Made by a program: the position numbers and the translations under genes. A stretch of DNA of 64,000 nucleotides from Axinella damicornis. Its lineage: Eukaryota > Porifera > Demospongiae > Axinellida > Axinellidae. Below the pieces are notes generated by a model. The model saw only the letters and a program-made list of their open reading frames with translations, did not search any database and had not been told where the DNA came from. The stretch lies in contig OZ007509.1 of the NCBI GenBank assembly GCA_963931865.1, forward strand, positions 17,598,508-17,662,507, in the 5' to 3' direction. Within the stretch, counting starts at the first letter, position 1, and each line of letters begins with the position of its first letter. Below, one piece after another: positions 38,096-49,920 of the stretch.

Positions 38096-39912
38096 CTCAG
38101 TATTAATACTACTATATCCGGTGTCCTTGTGGGATATAAGCGGCTGATCCTCCTCAATAGTCACACTCGTGTCTGTAAATGCTCCTGTGTGCGGCACAGC
38201 AAAGAATGAATAACTTGGAACAGAAGCTGGGTGAGAACTTGGGTGCGTGATAAGGTTCTGCGTCATAGCTCTCTGTCCAAAATGTACTCGTTTCGAATTC
38301 CACTTTCGCTTGCAGCCACAGGAAGTTTTCCAGTCTTCTGCTGCTCGCTTGATTGAGCTCCATTTGAACTTCTTGACAGAGTATAAGTAAAACAAGAACC
38401 CGATCGGGTATATCATCATGGACGTTGGAGCTCCTACTAGAGTATATATCCAAAAGGCATAAGTTCCATTGATATCGAGTCCTATGAACGCAGGGCAGTC
38501 AAGCATGACTGAAATCAGCAGAAAGCACATCAACAGCAATACATCTCGCACGTTCTTAAGATGCTTATCTTTCATTCCTCGGTAAGTGTGAGCGAGTTTA
38601 CAAAAGACGACAGCAAATCCGACCGTAAACAGGAAGTGAAGTACGCAAGCAATTGTGATAAGAGTGATTTCAGCATATACTACTTGGCTGTAAGGTGGAA
38701 TCGTCTTACAGTCATCCTCTACATTTTTTATCCAGCAAAATGCACTTTGTCCTCCCAATCCTGTTCCATAAGAGCCCTCAGTAAAAGGCAGCCATAGGTA
38801 TGTAAGAGGCAAAAAGATCATCAGTAGAGTGAAGAAACACTCCAGTATTAGTCTCGGATATTTAGAGTTGGAAAGTCTTGAAAACGGATCACCTCGGAGC
38901 TGTCTGTAAATTGTGTAAACTAAGAACAGGTTTATCCCAATGTTGAAATCATATACCATAGTGGAGGTCCACATATCCAAAAAGCCAATAAATTCACAGA
39001 ATTGTTTCTGACCTTGGTATTGAAATTGATGCTCTATTTGAAGCACGAAGCTAACGTCATGCAGGCATGACATGATTGTAAGGTGGACAGACAAACGCTG
39101 CAACGTAGTTGTGTAGGCCTTATAGAACACCAGGAACAGAAGTATCAATGTCACTACCACCAGAGATATTACTCCGGTGATACTCCTTGCCAGATTGAGA
39201 GACTGTAGTTGTTCCACTGTGAAATTGCTACAGTTGAGGTCAAACTGTGAACGAAGGTATGCTGAGCGATCTTCAGGCTGCAGAGCAGCGCTGGATGTTA
39301 ATCCTATGAGGAAAACAAGAGTCTTGAGCCTTTACTGCAATGCTGCAGTTGTTATAGCCACCAACACCACAGGTTGGAAGTAAGGTAGTAATTACTTAAT
39401 TACAGATTAGATAGTGCAGCACACAGCGAAACGTGAATTGATTCACAACAAAACTCGCTCAGTGCTGGATACTGCCATGCAGGTGAGTTTAGATGGGTCC
39501 TCTTTTAGTGGATACTTTGGAGTGCCCGTGGAAAATTCTGCACATGGGAGAATGCCTTACAGCAGTCCGAAATCACCTAGCAGTACCCACTCAGCAAACA
39601 AAAGAGGGCTGTTTTATAAAGTCAACTTCATGGCAGTCTATGAGTAGTATATACAATGCCACTGCGTACTACACTGCCAGCTTTAATGTGTAGTAGCGTA
39701 CTATAGAATAGTTCAGCCTCGCATAGCCACAGTCTTGGTAGTCGATGGGGAGTGCCTATAGTCTCGCGGGGCCCGCGAGACTAGAGTGCCTACGCTAGAC
39801 TACACCTGCACACCGAAAGCCAGGTATTATTAGTCTACGTTATACTATGAACGAACTCACCATTGGTAGGTATAAACAACGTCAGGGTCGCCAGCAGAAT
39901 CAGCCGTTCCAT
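38081..39912 (-). CDS. 7TM receptor 3 (two exons)
   Basis: Exon 1 (39861-39912) gives the signal peptide MERLILLATLTLFIPTN. Exon 2 (38081-39303) encodes ALQPED, NCSNFTVEQL, seven TM segments and a tail with CGCKRKW, EEDQPLIS and GYSSINTEYSEQ. About 425 residues. Compared with receptors 1 and 2 the loop between TM6 and TM7 is shorter (AFIGLDINGTYAFW). It is nearly identical to receptor 5; together with receptor 4 it forms a two-gene block that has been duplicated. The same head-to-tail minus-strand order is kept. Confidence 0.87.
39764..39789. repeat. Short palindrome TAGTCTCGCGGGG/CCCGCGAGACTA
   Basis: Near-perfect palindrome in intron 1 of receptor 3, one base shorter at 45475-45498 in the duplicate (receptor 5). 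Confidence 0.8.
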
Positions 39913-40473
39913 CGTTCCGCACTTGCACAGACGATGCGTTGATCGATTGTCAATCATGCGCAATTACATTAGTACGGGTTAAAGTATGGAAGCCTGGCAA
40001 AATTCCCCACCGCATGCTCAGTCGAGTCATGTGGTGTACTAGTAATTACTTCCGCGCGCGTGGTGCATGTATTTACAACTGGGACTGAGGACAATGAATA
40101 ATTAACCGACTAAGACCTTACTAAGATGCACTTCCGTTTTGGTTTTAGCCAGCTGGCGCCTGAGGGGACTGGAGATTAGGCTAACTAATTTCGTATAATT
40201 ATGCCATGGAATAGGTATATCATATGCACAAAACAGTTAAAGCACTAGTATGTTAATAGTTTCTAGTAGCTACAGTCCTACCTAATAGCGGCTCACCAAT
40301 CTCCATAAATGGACAGTATCGGACAAATTCATTCTCCCCCCTGGCCAAGTTGTCATCTGGACACATGCATGCTAACCGCAATACGATCTCTAGGCTTATT
40401 AGCACCATCTCACACATCCCATGGCATTTCAGTACATGTAACAGTATCACAATGATGCAAGCAAAATAATGCT

Positions 40474-42373
40474 TCACTGTTCGATAACGACACTACTATA
40501 TCCAGTGTCATTGTGGGATATAAGTGGCTGATCTTCCCTAGCAGTCACATCAGTGTTCGAAAATGCTCCAGTGTATGGCACTGTAAAGAAAGTGGAACTC
40601 GGAATAACAGGTGGGTGAGAACTTGGGCTAGTGATTAGGGTCTGCGTCGCAGGTTGTTGTCCAATATTCACTCGTCTCTGCTTTCGTCGACAGCCGCAGG
40701 ATTTTCTCCATGCTGCTGCTGCTCTCTTGATTGATTGCCATTTTAACTTCTTGAGAGAATACAAGTAAAAGAAGAAGCCAGTCGGATATATTAGCATGGA
40801 AATTGGAGGTCCGACTTCACTATACATCCAAAAGGAATAACTTTCAGTGTAATTGACATCCTGTCCAACCGTTACCAAAAGAAACACAACTCCTGGGCTG
40901 TCGAATGCTAGTGACGTGAGCAGAAAGCACATCAACAGAAATACATCTCTGACATGCTTGAGGTGCTTATCTTTCATTCCTCGGTAAGTGTATGCGAGGC
41001 TACAAAAGACAATAGCCAGTCCGACTGTAAACAGGAAGTGAAGTACGCAAGCAATTCCGATAAGAAAGGTTTCAGCGTATATTACTTGACTGTAAGGTTG
41101 AATTGTCTTACAGTCCTTCTCTACGTCTTTTATCCAGCAAAATGTTAATCCTCCCAACCCTGTTCCATAAGTGTCTTTAGTAAAAGGCAGCCATAGGTAT
41201 GTAAGAGGCAAAAAGATCATCAGTAGAGTGAAGAAACATTCTAGTATAAGCCTCAGATACTTAGAATTCGAAAGTCTTGAAAACGGATCACCTCGGAGCT
41301 GCCTGTAAACCGTGTAAACTAAGAACACGTTTATCCCAATGATGAAATTATAGACCATAGTGGAGGCCCACATATCCAAAAAGCCAACAAATTCACAGAA
41401 TTGTTTCTGACCACGGTATTGAAACTGGTGCTCTAGTTGAAGCACAAAGCTAACGTCATGCACACAGGTCACGATTGTAAGATGGAAAAACAAACGCTGG
41501 AGTGTACTTGCGTACGCCTTGTAGAACACCAGGAAGAGAAGTATTGATGCCACTGTCAACAGGGATACTGCTCCAGATATACCCCTTGCTAGATTGAGAC
41601 TTTTCAGTTGTTCCATAGTCATATTGCTGCAGTTGAGGAGGTCAAACTGTGACTGGGGGTATGTTGATCCATCTTCAGGCTGCAGAGCAGATGCCAATTC
41701 TGTAGTAAAGAGTGCACTGCTGCAGCTGCAGTCAAATGATTCAAATAACAACAACACCATGCACTACAAGGCATGCCGGAAGGACCCACTTTAACCCTTT
41801 AACAACCAGTAATGCATATAATTATGCATTATATCATGGGACTTTGAGCCGGTTCTGCCTGAGCAGAAAGGGGAAAGGGTGGGGCATGCAGGGTGGGTGT
41901 GGCATGCAGGGTGGGTGGGGCATGCAGGGTGGGTGGGGGCTGGATGCATCCGGAGAGTGCAAACAGCATGGACGGGTTGGCCATTTCTCTTGCTAAGCGT
42001 AAATGGGCCTAGAAAACAGTCTCCTCATCTTGCATAGCCTTGAATTCCTGCGTTCAAGTTACTAGTTGATGAGTGGGTGTAGTTTGAATCACGAATTTGG
42101 CTGTCCTGTGTGCAATATTATGGAGGATGAAAAACCGCCAGAGATAACATTATCTAGGGTATCATAGAGACTGACGTGGGGTTTAGACTAGCCTCGCACA
42201 GCACACGCATAGTCGAGGCTATGCGAGTCTCAGGCTGCTATGCTGCGTAGCTAGCTACACTAAACTACAAAGAACTTAGCTAGCTACAACACCCCAGGAT
42301 GTTATTACGTTTCAAACTCACCATCGGTAGGTAAGAACATCACAATCAGAGACTGAGTCACCAGCAGCTCCAT
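40474..42373 (-). CDS. 7TM receptor 4 (two exons)
   Basis: Exon 1 (42322-42373) encodes MELLVTQSLIVMFLPTD. Exon 2 (40474-41699, acceptor CTACAG) encodes ELASALQPEDG, then NCSNMTMEQL, seven TM helices and the tail. It has the typical YRQLRGDPFSRL, CWIKDVEKDC, SMLIYPTGFFFYLYSL, SCGCRRKQ, REDQPLIS and DTGYSSVVIEQ motifs. About 425 residues. Its TM1-2 and tail group it with receptors 6 and 7. Intron 1 holds the GCATGCAGGGTGGGT minisatellite. The frame stays open upstream of the acceptor to an ATG at 41760, so an intronless start (MVLLLFESFDCS...) cannot be excluded; it is less signal-like. Confidence 0.87.
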
Positions 42374-43131
42374 CGTACACTGCATGCAGACATCGATAAC
42401 GTTCTGCGATATCCTAATTAGCCGACTGACCAATACCGGTAGATGTGGTGAGATTGCATGCAATTACGAAGAGAGTGCAAGTTGCACGCCTAATTCATTG
42501 TCTAGTAGTGTCCAAAGTTTGGATAGCAGTGTCCAATGTTTGGATAGTAGTACGAGTCACTTGGCAACAAGCATTTTCTTGTTTGGATGAACAAGACTCC
42601 ATAGTGATGCTGAGAGAAAGAAATCATGCATGGGCTCACTCAGTACCATCCCATGCATGTTTTTGGACTGAGGATGTGTATCATGAAGTATAAAGCTACA
42701 GTGAGGAACTGAAGAATCTTTTGAAGTGCAACTTCATTTCCTCGTGATCAAGTGTATGTTTAAATTTTAGCCAGCTGGCGCCTGAGAGGACTGGAGATTA
42801 GGCTAACTAATCTCGTATAATTATATGCCAGCTGGTGGACAGCTATGTTCTCATCAACTGCCCTCACCCCAAGTAGGCCTTCCATTGAGCAGATGCTTTG
42901 ATTTACGTGCTTCAGTTTACCATCCCATAAAAATCTCCACCCCCAGCAAAATGTCAATATCCTGTATGAAACCCGGTGGAGCAGAACATTAGCCAACCCC
43001 TTGCAGCTGCATGGTTTTCCAACTACTGAAATAGTACAAGGCTCCAACTGGGAAATGACACACCACTGTTACTAAAATGGGATGGCCAATGCTAGTTGTT
43101 CATTTACCATGTAAACATGTACATGTAAATA

Positions 43132-43275
43132 TCTCACTGTTCACTGCTCAGTATTGATACTACTGTATCCAGTGTCTTCGTGGGATATAAGAGGCTGATC
43201 ACACTAGTGTCTAATTAATGCTCCTGTGTGCAGCAACACAAAGAATGAATAACTTGGAACAGAAGCTGGGTGAGC
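43132..43275 (-). pseudogene. 7TM receptor relic B (C-terminal fragment)
   Basis: Matches the stop-codon region and tail of the receptors ('tgctcagtattgatactactgtatccagtgtc', 'gtgggatataagaggctgatc') with an internal deletion and in-frame stops. Ends abruptly near 43275. Confidence 0.8.
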
Positions 43276-43490
43276 CTCATGTCAAGACCCTCTCCAGCAG
43301 GATTGTTAGCTAAAATCTAACTATAAAGCAAGCACTACATACTAATGTATTCATAACCCTGATTACACACTACATGTCCTGCCAAGTAAATTCATGAAGC
43401 AATGAAAATTATAAATTAGCACCACCTCAGTTCTGTGAGTGTGAAGGGTATTTTCCCTGTGGGCCACAGTAAAGAATCACGACAACACAT

Positions 43491-43568
43491 ACAAAATAAT
43501 GCCTCATTTTTCAATAATGACACGTACTACTATATCAGTGCATGTCATTGTGGGATATAAGTGGCTGG
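43491..43568 (-). pseudogene. 7TM receptor relic C (tail fragment)
   Basis: About 78 bp resembling the last codons of receptors 4/6 ('tcaataatgacac...tactatat...cattgtgggatataagtggctg') with small insertions. No reading frame is preserved. Confidence 0.7.
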
Positions 43569-43773
43569 GTTATTGGTTGCTGCATATTATCGTTGTACAC
43601 TTGCTTTGCTTGTAATTATTATACACTGGGCGTTACTGAAAACGAACCCACGGATGTAACAACCCTGATAAAAGAACATTACAATACAATCAATGAGTGA
43701 ATAGCCCACAGTTTATTGCTCAGTCAATGAGTGAATAGCCCACAGTTCACTGCTCAGTCAATGAGTGAATAGC

Positions 43774-45625
43774 TCACTGCCCATCGTACTCAGTAGTGAT
43801 ACTACTGTATCCAGTGTCCTTGTGGGATATAAGCGGCTGATCCTCCTCAATAGTCACACTAGTGTCTGTAAATGCTCCTGTGTGCGGCACAGCAAAGAAT
43901 GAATAACTTGGAACAGAAGCTGGGTGAGAACTTGGGTGCGTGGTAAGGTTCTGGGTCAAAGCTTTCTGTCCAAAATGTACTCGTTTCAAATACTGCTTTC
44001 GCTTGCAGCCACAGGAAGTTTTCCAGTCTTCTGCTGCTCGCTTGATTGAGCTCCATTTGAACTTCTTGACAGAGTATAAGTAAAACAAGAACCCGATCGG
44101 GTATATCATCATGGACGTCGGAGCTCCTACTAGAGTATATATCCAAAAGGCATAAGTTCCATTGATATCATGTCCTATGAACGCAGGGAAGTCAAGCACG
44201 ACCGAAATAAGCAGAAAGCACATCAACAGCAATACATCTCTGACATTTTTAAGATGCTTATCTTTCATTCCTCGGTAAGTGTGTGCGAGTCGACAAAAGA
44301 CAACAGCAAATCCGACCGTAAACAATAAGTGAAGTATGCAAGCGATTGCGACAAGAGTGGCTTCGACATATATTATTAGGCTGTAAGGCTGAATCGTCTT
44401 ACAGTCGTTCTCTACATCTTTTATCCAGCAAAATGCACTTTGTCCTCCCGACCCTGTTCCGTAAGTGCCCGTAGTAAAAGGCAGCCATAGGTATGTAAGC
44501 GGAAAAAAGATCATCAGTAGAGTGAAGAAACACTCCAGTAATATTCTCGGATACTTAGAGTTGGAAAGTCTTGAAAACGGATCACCTCGGAGCTGTCTGT
44601 AAATTGTGTAAACCAAGAACACGTTTATCCCAATGTTGAAATCATATACCATAGTGGAGGTCCACATATCCAAAAAGCCAATAAATTCACAGAATTGTTT
44701 CTGACCTTGGTATTGAAATTGGTGCTCTATTTGAAGCACGAAGCTAACATCGTGCAGGCATGACATGATTGTAAGGTGGACAGACAAACGCTGCAACGTA
44801 GTTGTGTAGGCCTTGTAGAACACCAGGAACAGAAGTATCAATGTCACTACCACCAGGGATATTACTCCAGTGATACTCCTTGCCAGATTGAGAGACTTCA
44901 GTTGTTCCACAGTAAAGTCGGTACAGTTGAGGTTAAACTGTGAACGAAGGTATGCTGAGCGATCTTCAGGCTGCAGAACAGCGCTGGACGTTAATCCTAT
45001 GAGGAAAACAAGAGTCTTGAGCCTTTACTGCAATGCTGCAGTTGTTATAGCCACCAACACCACAGGTTGGAAGTAAGGTAGTAATTACTTAATTAATTAC
45101 AGATTAGGTGCAAGATAGTGCAGCACACAGCGAAACGTGAATTGATTAACAACAAAACTCGCTCAGTGCTGGATACTGCCAGGTGAGTTTAGATGGGTCC
45201 TCTTTTAGTGGATACTTTGGAGTGCCCGTGGAAAATTCTGCACATGGGAGAATGCCTTACAGCAGTCCGAAATCACCTAGCAGTATATACCCACACAGCA
45301 AACAAAAGAGGGCTGTTTTATAAAGTCAACTTCACTGTGGACCATGGCAGTCTATGAGTAGTATATACAAATGCCACTGCGTACTACACTGCCAGCTTTA
45401 ATGTGTAGTAGCGCACTATAGAATAGTTCAGCCTCGCATAGCCACAGTCTTGGTAGTCGATGGGGAGTGCCTATAGTCTCGCGGGGCCGCGAGACTAGAG
45501 TGCCTACGCTAGACTACACCTGTACACCGAAAGCCAGGTATTATTAGTCTACGTTATATACTATGAACGAACTCACCATTGGTAGGTAACAACGTCAGAG
45601 TCGCCAGCAGAATCAGCCGTTCCAT
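43774..45625 (-). CDS. 7TM receptor 5 (two exons)
   Basis: Exon 1 (45577-45625) gives MERLILLATLTLLPTN, three bases shorter than in receptor 3. Exon 2 (43774-44996) encodes the 7TM body with NCTDFT, YRQLRGDPFSRL, CWIKDVENDC, IIYVEATL and a tail with CGCKRKQ, EEDQPLIS and GYSSITTEYDGQ. Very close to receptor 3; differences cluster in TM4-5 and the loop after QSAFCWIKD. The duplicated block continues into its intron (same palindrome, same SP exon flank). Confidence 0.87.
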
Positions 45626-46063
45626 CGTTCCGCACAGACGATGCGTTGTTCAATTAATTAGTACGGGTTAGAGTACGTATGAAGAGCTGGTGACGCCTGG
45701 CAAAATTCCCCACTGTGTGCGCGTGCTCAGTCGCTTACTTCCGCGCGCGTGGTGCATGTAGGACAGAGGACAATGAATAATTAACCGACTAAGACCTTAC
45801 TAAGATGCACTTCCGCTTTGGTTTTAGCCAGCTGGCGCCTGAGGGGACTGGAGATTAGGCTAACTAATCTCGTATGATTATATGCCACGGTGCATGGTAG
45901 CTAAAACATTACACTCCTGGTATAGGAAAAATTGTGCCGCGTAATATAAATAATATAAATAACTCGTTCGAGTGAGAGGAATGGCCTACGAAGATTCTGA
46001 CTACACCTTCATGATCGCTATCATGCACTGTCCCAACCGTACAATTTTGGAGCTGAAACTCAC

Positions 46064-46279
46064 CTTAGTGGTGGAGGTATGAGCGCTTTTGTCTCGCCGT
46101 GGACGCCATTGCTCGAGCGCTCTCTCCGCGCCGACTTCCGGTGGCAGTACCGTTCCTAGGAAAAGCACGCGAAGTTTCTGCCGTTCACTGACGCTTACAT
46201 GCCAAAAATCACCGTGCTGGCGAAGTTGTGAGCGCTGTATAACAAGTTTCTTGTCTTCTCCATCTCCTTGGGCCGCCAT
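46064..46279 (-). CDS. Possible orphan 5' exon in a block-specific insertion
   Basis: ATG at 46279 opens 72 codons (MAAQGDGEDKKLVIQRSQL..., ...KSAHTSTTK) that end at a consensus GTGAGT donor. It lies in about 0.53 kb (45895-46430) absent from the matching place of the sister block (about 40205). The sequence is CpG-richer than its surroundings. No downstream exon found. It could be a first exon carried in by duplication or transposition. I do not recognise the protein. Confidence 0.35.
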
Positions 46280-46731
46280 TGCTGACTCAGCTCAATCGAT
46301 CGACGCGAGCGCTCATGGTCCTCACGTGGCATGTGCGTTAATTGGAATGTGTTGCAATACCTATGCGCTATCGTCGAGCTGCAACCGCGTACCGGTTGCA
46401 ACGCGGCTACCAGGAGTGCGGTTGCCCCTCGATAGGTATAATTATTATATGCACAAAACAGTAAGCACTATGCTAATAGTTTCTAGTACAGTCCTATAGC
46501 TAATAGCGGCTCACCAATCTCCATAAATGGACAGTATTGGACAAATGCATGCTCCCCCCTGGCCAAGTTGTCATCTGGACACATGCATGCTAAACACAAT
46601 ACAATCTCTAGGCTTATTAGCACCATCTCAGCACTGTGAGATCTAGAGTGAAGGGATTTCCATGTGGGGCCACATTCCATAGCATTTCAGTACATGTAAC
46701 AGTATCACAATGATGCAAGCAAAATAATGCT

Positions 46732-48612
46732 TCACTGTTCGATAACGACACTACTATATCCAGTGTCATTGTGGGATATAAGTGGCTGATCTTCCCTAAC
46801 AGTCACGTTAGTGTTCGAAAATGCTCCAGTGTACGGCACTGTAAAGAAAGTGGAACTCGGAATAACAGGTGGGTGAGAACTTGGGCTAGTGATTAGGGTC
46901 TGCGTCGCAGGTTGTTGTCCAATATTCACTCGTCTCTGCTTTCGTCGACAGCCGCAGGATGTTCTCCATGCTGCTGCTGCTCTCTTGATTGACTCCCATT
47001 TTAACTTCTTGAGAGAATACAAGTAAAAGAAGAAGCCAGTCGGGTATATCAGCATGGAAATTGGAGGTCCGACTTCACTATACATCCAAAAGGAATAACT
47101 TTCAGTGTAATTGACATCCTGTCCAACTGTTACCAAAAGAAACACAACTCCAGGGCTGTCGAATGCTAGTGACGTGAGCAGAAAGCACATCAACAGAAAT
47201 ACATCTCTGACATGCTTGTGGTGCTTATCTTTCATTCCTCGGTAAGTGTATGCGAGGCTACAAAAGACAATAGCCAGTCCGACTGTAAACAGGAAGTGAA
47301 GTACACAAGCAATTCCGATAAGAAAGGTTTCAGCGTATATTACTTGACTGTAAGGTTGAATTGTCTTACAGTCCTTCTCTACATCTTTTATCCAGCAAAA
47401 TGTTAATCCTCCCGACCCTGTTCCATAAGTACCCTTAGTAAAAGGCAGCCATAGGTATGTAAGAGGCAAAACGATCATCAGTAGAGTGAAGAAACATTCT
47501 AGTATAAGCCTCAGATACTTAGAATTCGAAAGTCTTGAAAACGGATCACCTCGGAGCTGTCTGTAAACCGTGTAAACTAAGAACACGTTTATCCCAATGA
47601 TGAAATTATAGACCATAGTGGAGGCCCACATATCCAAAAAGCCAACGAATTCACAGAATTGTTTCTGACTGCGGTATTGAAACTGGTGCTCTAGTTGAAG
47701 CACAAAGCTAACGTCATGCACGCAGGTCACAATCGTAAGATGGAAAAACAAACGCTGGAGTGTACTTGCGTACGCCTTGTAGAACACCAGGAAGAGAAGT
47801 ATTGATGCCACTGTCAACAGGGATACTGCTCCAGAGATACCCCTTGCTAGATTGAGACTTTTCAGTTGTTCCATTGTCATATTGCTGCAGTTGAGGAGGT
47901 CAAACTGTGACTGGGGGTATGTTGATCCATCTTCAGGCTGCAGAGCAGATGCCAATCCTGTAGTAAAGAGTGCACTGCTGCAGTCAAATGATTCAGCTAA
48001 CAACAACACCATGCACTACAAGGCATATCATGCCGGAAGGACCCACTTTAACCCTTTAACAACCAGTAATGCATATAATTATCATGGGACTTTGAGCCGG
48101 TTCTGCCTGAGCAGAAAGGGCCGAAGGGTGGGGCATGCAGGGTGGGTGGGGCATGCAGGGTGGGTGGGGGGTGGATGCATCCGGAGAGTGCAAACAGCAT
48201 GGACGGGTTGGCCATTTCTCTTGCTAAGCGTAAATGGGCCCAGAAAACAGTCTCCTCATCTTGCATAGCCTTGAATTCCAGCGTTCAAGTTACTAGTTGA
48301 TGAGTGGGTGTAGTTTGAATCACGAATTTGGCTGTCCTGTGTGCAATGATATGGATGATGAAAAACCACCAGAGAGAACATTATCTGGGTATCATAGAGA
48401 CTGACGTGGGCTTTAGACTAGCCTCGCACAGCACACGCATAGTCGAGGCTATGCGAGTCTCAGGCTGCTATGCCGCGTAGCTAGCTAGCTACACTAAACT
48501 ACAAAGAACTTAGCGACAACACCCCAGGATGTTATTACGTTTCAAACTCACCATGGGTAGGTAAGAACATCACAATCAGAGACTGAGTCACTAGCAGAAT
48601 CTTGCGCTCCAT
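46732..48612 (-). CDS. 7TM receptor 6 (two exons)
   Basis: Exon 1 (48552-48612) encodes MERKILLVTQSLIVMFLPTH. Exon 2 (46732-47957) encodes a protein nearly identical to receptor 4: NCSNMTMEQL, YRQLRGDPFSRL, CWIKDVEKDC, YPTGFFFYLYSL, SCGCRRKQ, REDQPLIS, DTGYSSVVIEQ. Differences from receptor 4 include QYRSQ for QYRGQ and KDKHHKHV for KDKHLKHV. Receptors 5+6 are the second copy of the 3+4 block. Intron 1 carries the same GCATGCAGGGTGGGT repeat with fewer units. Confidence 0.87.
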
Positions 48613-48837
48613 CGTACACTGCATGCAGACATCGATAACGTTCCGCGATATCCTAATTAGCCGACTGACCAATACCGGTAGATGTGTGCAATTACGAAGA
48701 GAGTACACGTTGCACGGCCTAAATCATTGTCTAGTAGTGTCCAAAGTTTGGATAGCAGTGTCCAATGTTTGGATAGTAGTACGAGTCACTTGGCAACAAG
48801 CATTTTCTTGTTTGAAACTCCATAGTGATGCTGAGAG

Positions 48838-48915
48838 AAAGAAATGGAACCCAAATTCTGGGATTCGAAACTAAGACCTTTCTTGTGGGCCAGATGCGGT
48901 GGGTGTGCATGCCAC
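48838..48915 (-). mobile_element. tRNA-like SINE fragment
   Basis: On the minus strand 'tcttagtttcgaatcccagaatt' resembles a tRNA B box. It starts exactly where the sister block (about 42625) diverges, so it is an insertion or rearrangement end. Confidence 0.35.
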
Positions 48916-49149
48916 TAACTCATTTTCCCAAACCCACATGCATACTAACCTGTTAATACCACCACAACTAGCTAAAGCCCAACTAAACAAAATTAATGTC
49001 ATAGCCTGGTCCTGTGTATAACTGGAGTTGGAAGTTGGTGACTAATTATTTGTGGCCCTGAAGTCACATCTGCACTTTCTAGCCACATATAACTCACTAG
49101 CTACACGCTGCATGTGGTTTGACAGGTGCTTATTATACGTGGCATGCAT

Positions 49150-49265
49150 CACTCCATGTCTTTGTCCAAAATGTACCTGTTACTGCTTCCATTTAGCTAC
49201 AGCCACAGGAAGTTTTCCATTCTGCCGCTGTTCTCTTGATTGACTTCCATGTTAACTTCTTCAGA
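49150..49265 (-). pseudogene. 7TM receptor relic D
   Basis: Matches the tail region of receptor 8 (58466-58580): 'actccatgtctttgtccaaaatgta', 'tacagccacaggaa', 'ctcttgattgacttccatgttaacttcttcag'. Both ends are truncated. The sequence downstream (49500-49700) also resembles the flank of receptor 8, partly inverted. Confidence 0.8.
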
Positions 49266-49920
49266 ATTAGGTGAAAGGTCATTACCCATCCTCACTCAGT
49301 ACCATCCATGCATGTTTTTGGACTGAGGATGTGTATTATGAAGTATAAAGCTACAGTGAGGAACTGAAGAATCTTTTGAAGTGCAACTGTTCAACTTCAC
49401 TTCCTCATGATCAAGTGTATACTATATAGCTACTTCAGCAGGGAAACACCTGTCAACCCATGGCACAGCAAGTATAGTGACCACATGCAACTTGCATGCC
49501 ACCCACCATATAGCAAGTACTGTGCAAAATGCCACTCAAATTATAGGACTTCACTGACCCTATACGCTAAGTAACTAAAGGATCGCATGAACGTTAACCT
49601 AGTCCCTTCCCCCCTTGTATATCTATAGTGTGCCTAAGGCATGGTCACAATTCATGAGACTAAGTACGGCACTGTGCTATTGTTAAGATCATGCTAGATC
49701 ATGCTTAAGATTATGCTAGCTATAGCCTTAAAACTGAAAGTAAAAATCCTGCATAGTCACATGCATCATTTGGTCCTTAGAGAATTTGTTTTGCTTTCAC
49801 TTGTATTCAGTCCTGGTAAGTTTATATTCATGTTTCACAGTGCTAGCAGGGGCCACATTAATCGAAAATACAACAGTACAAAGTATGTTGTGCATCGCAA
49901 CACCACACACAAATACTACC

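Noticed and set aside
40253..40473. Open frame downstream of receptor 4 (CPDDNLARGE...), also present after receptor 6 (46483-46680)
   Set aside because: The two recent copies differ mostly at residue-changing sites and have different starts, so it looks like shared 3' flank and not a gene.
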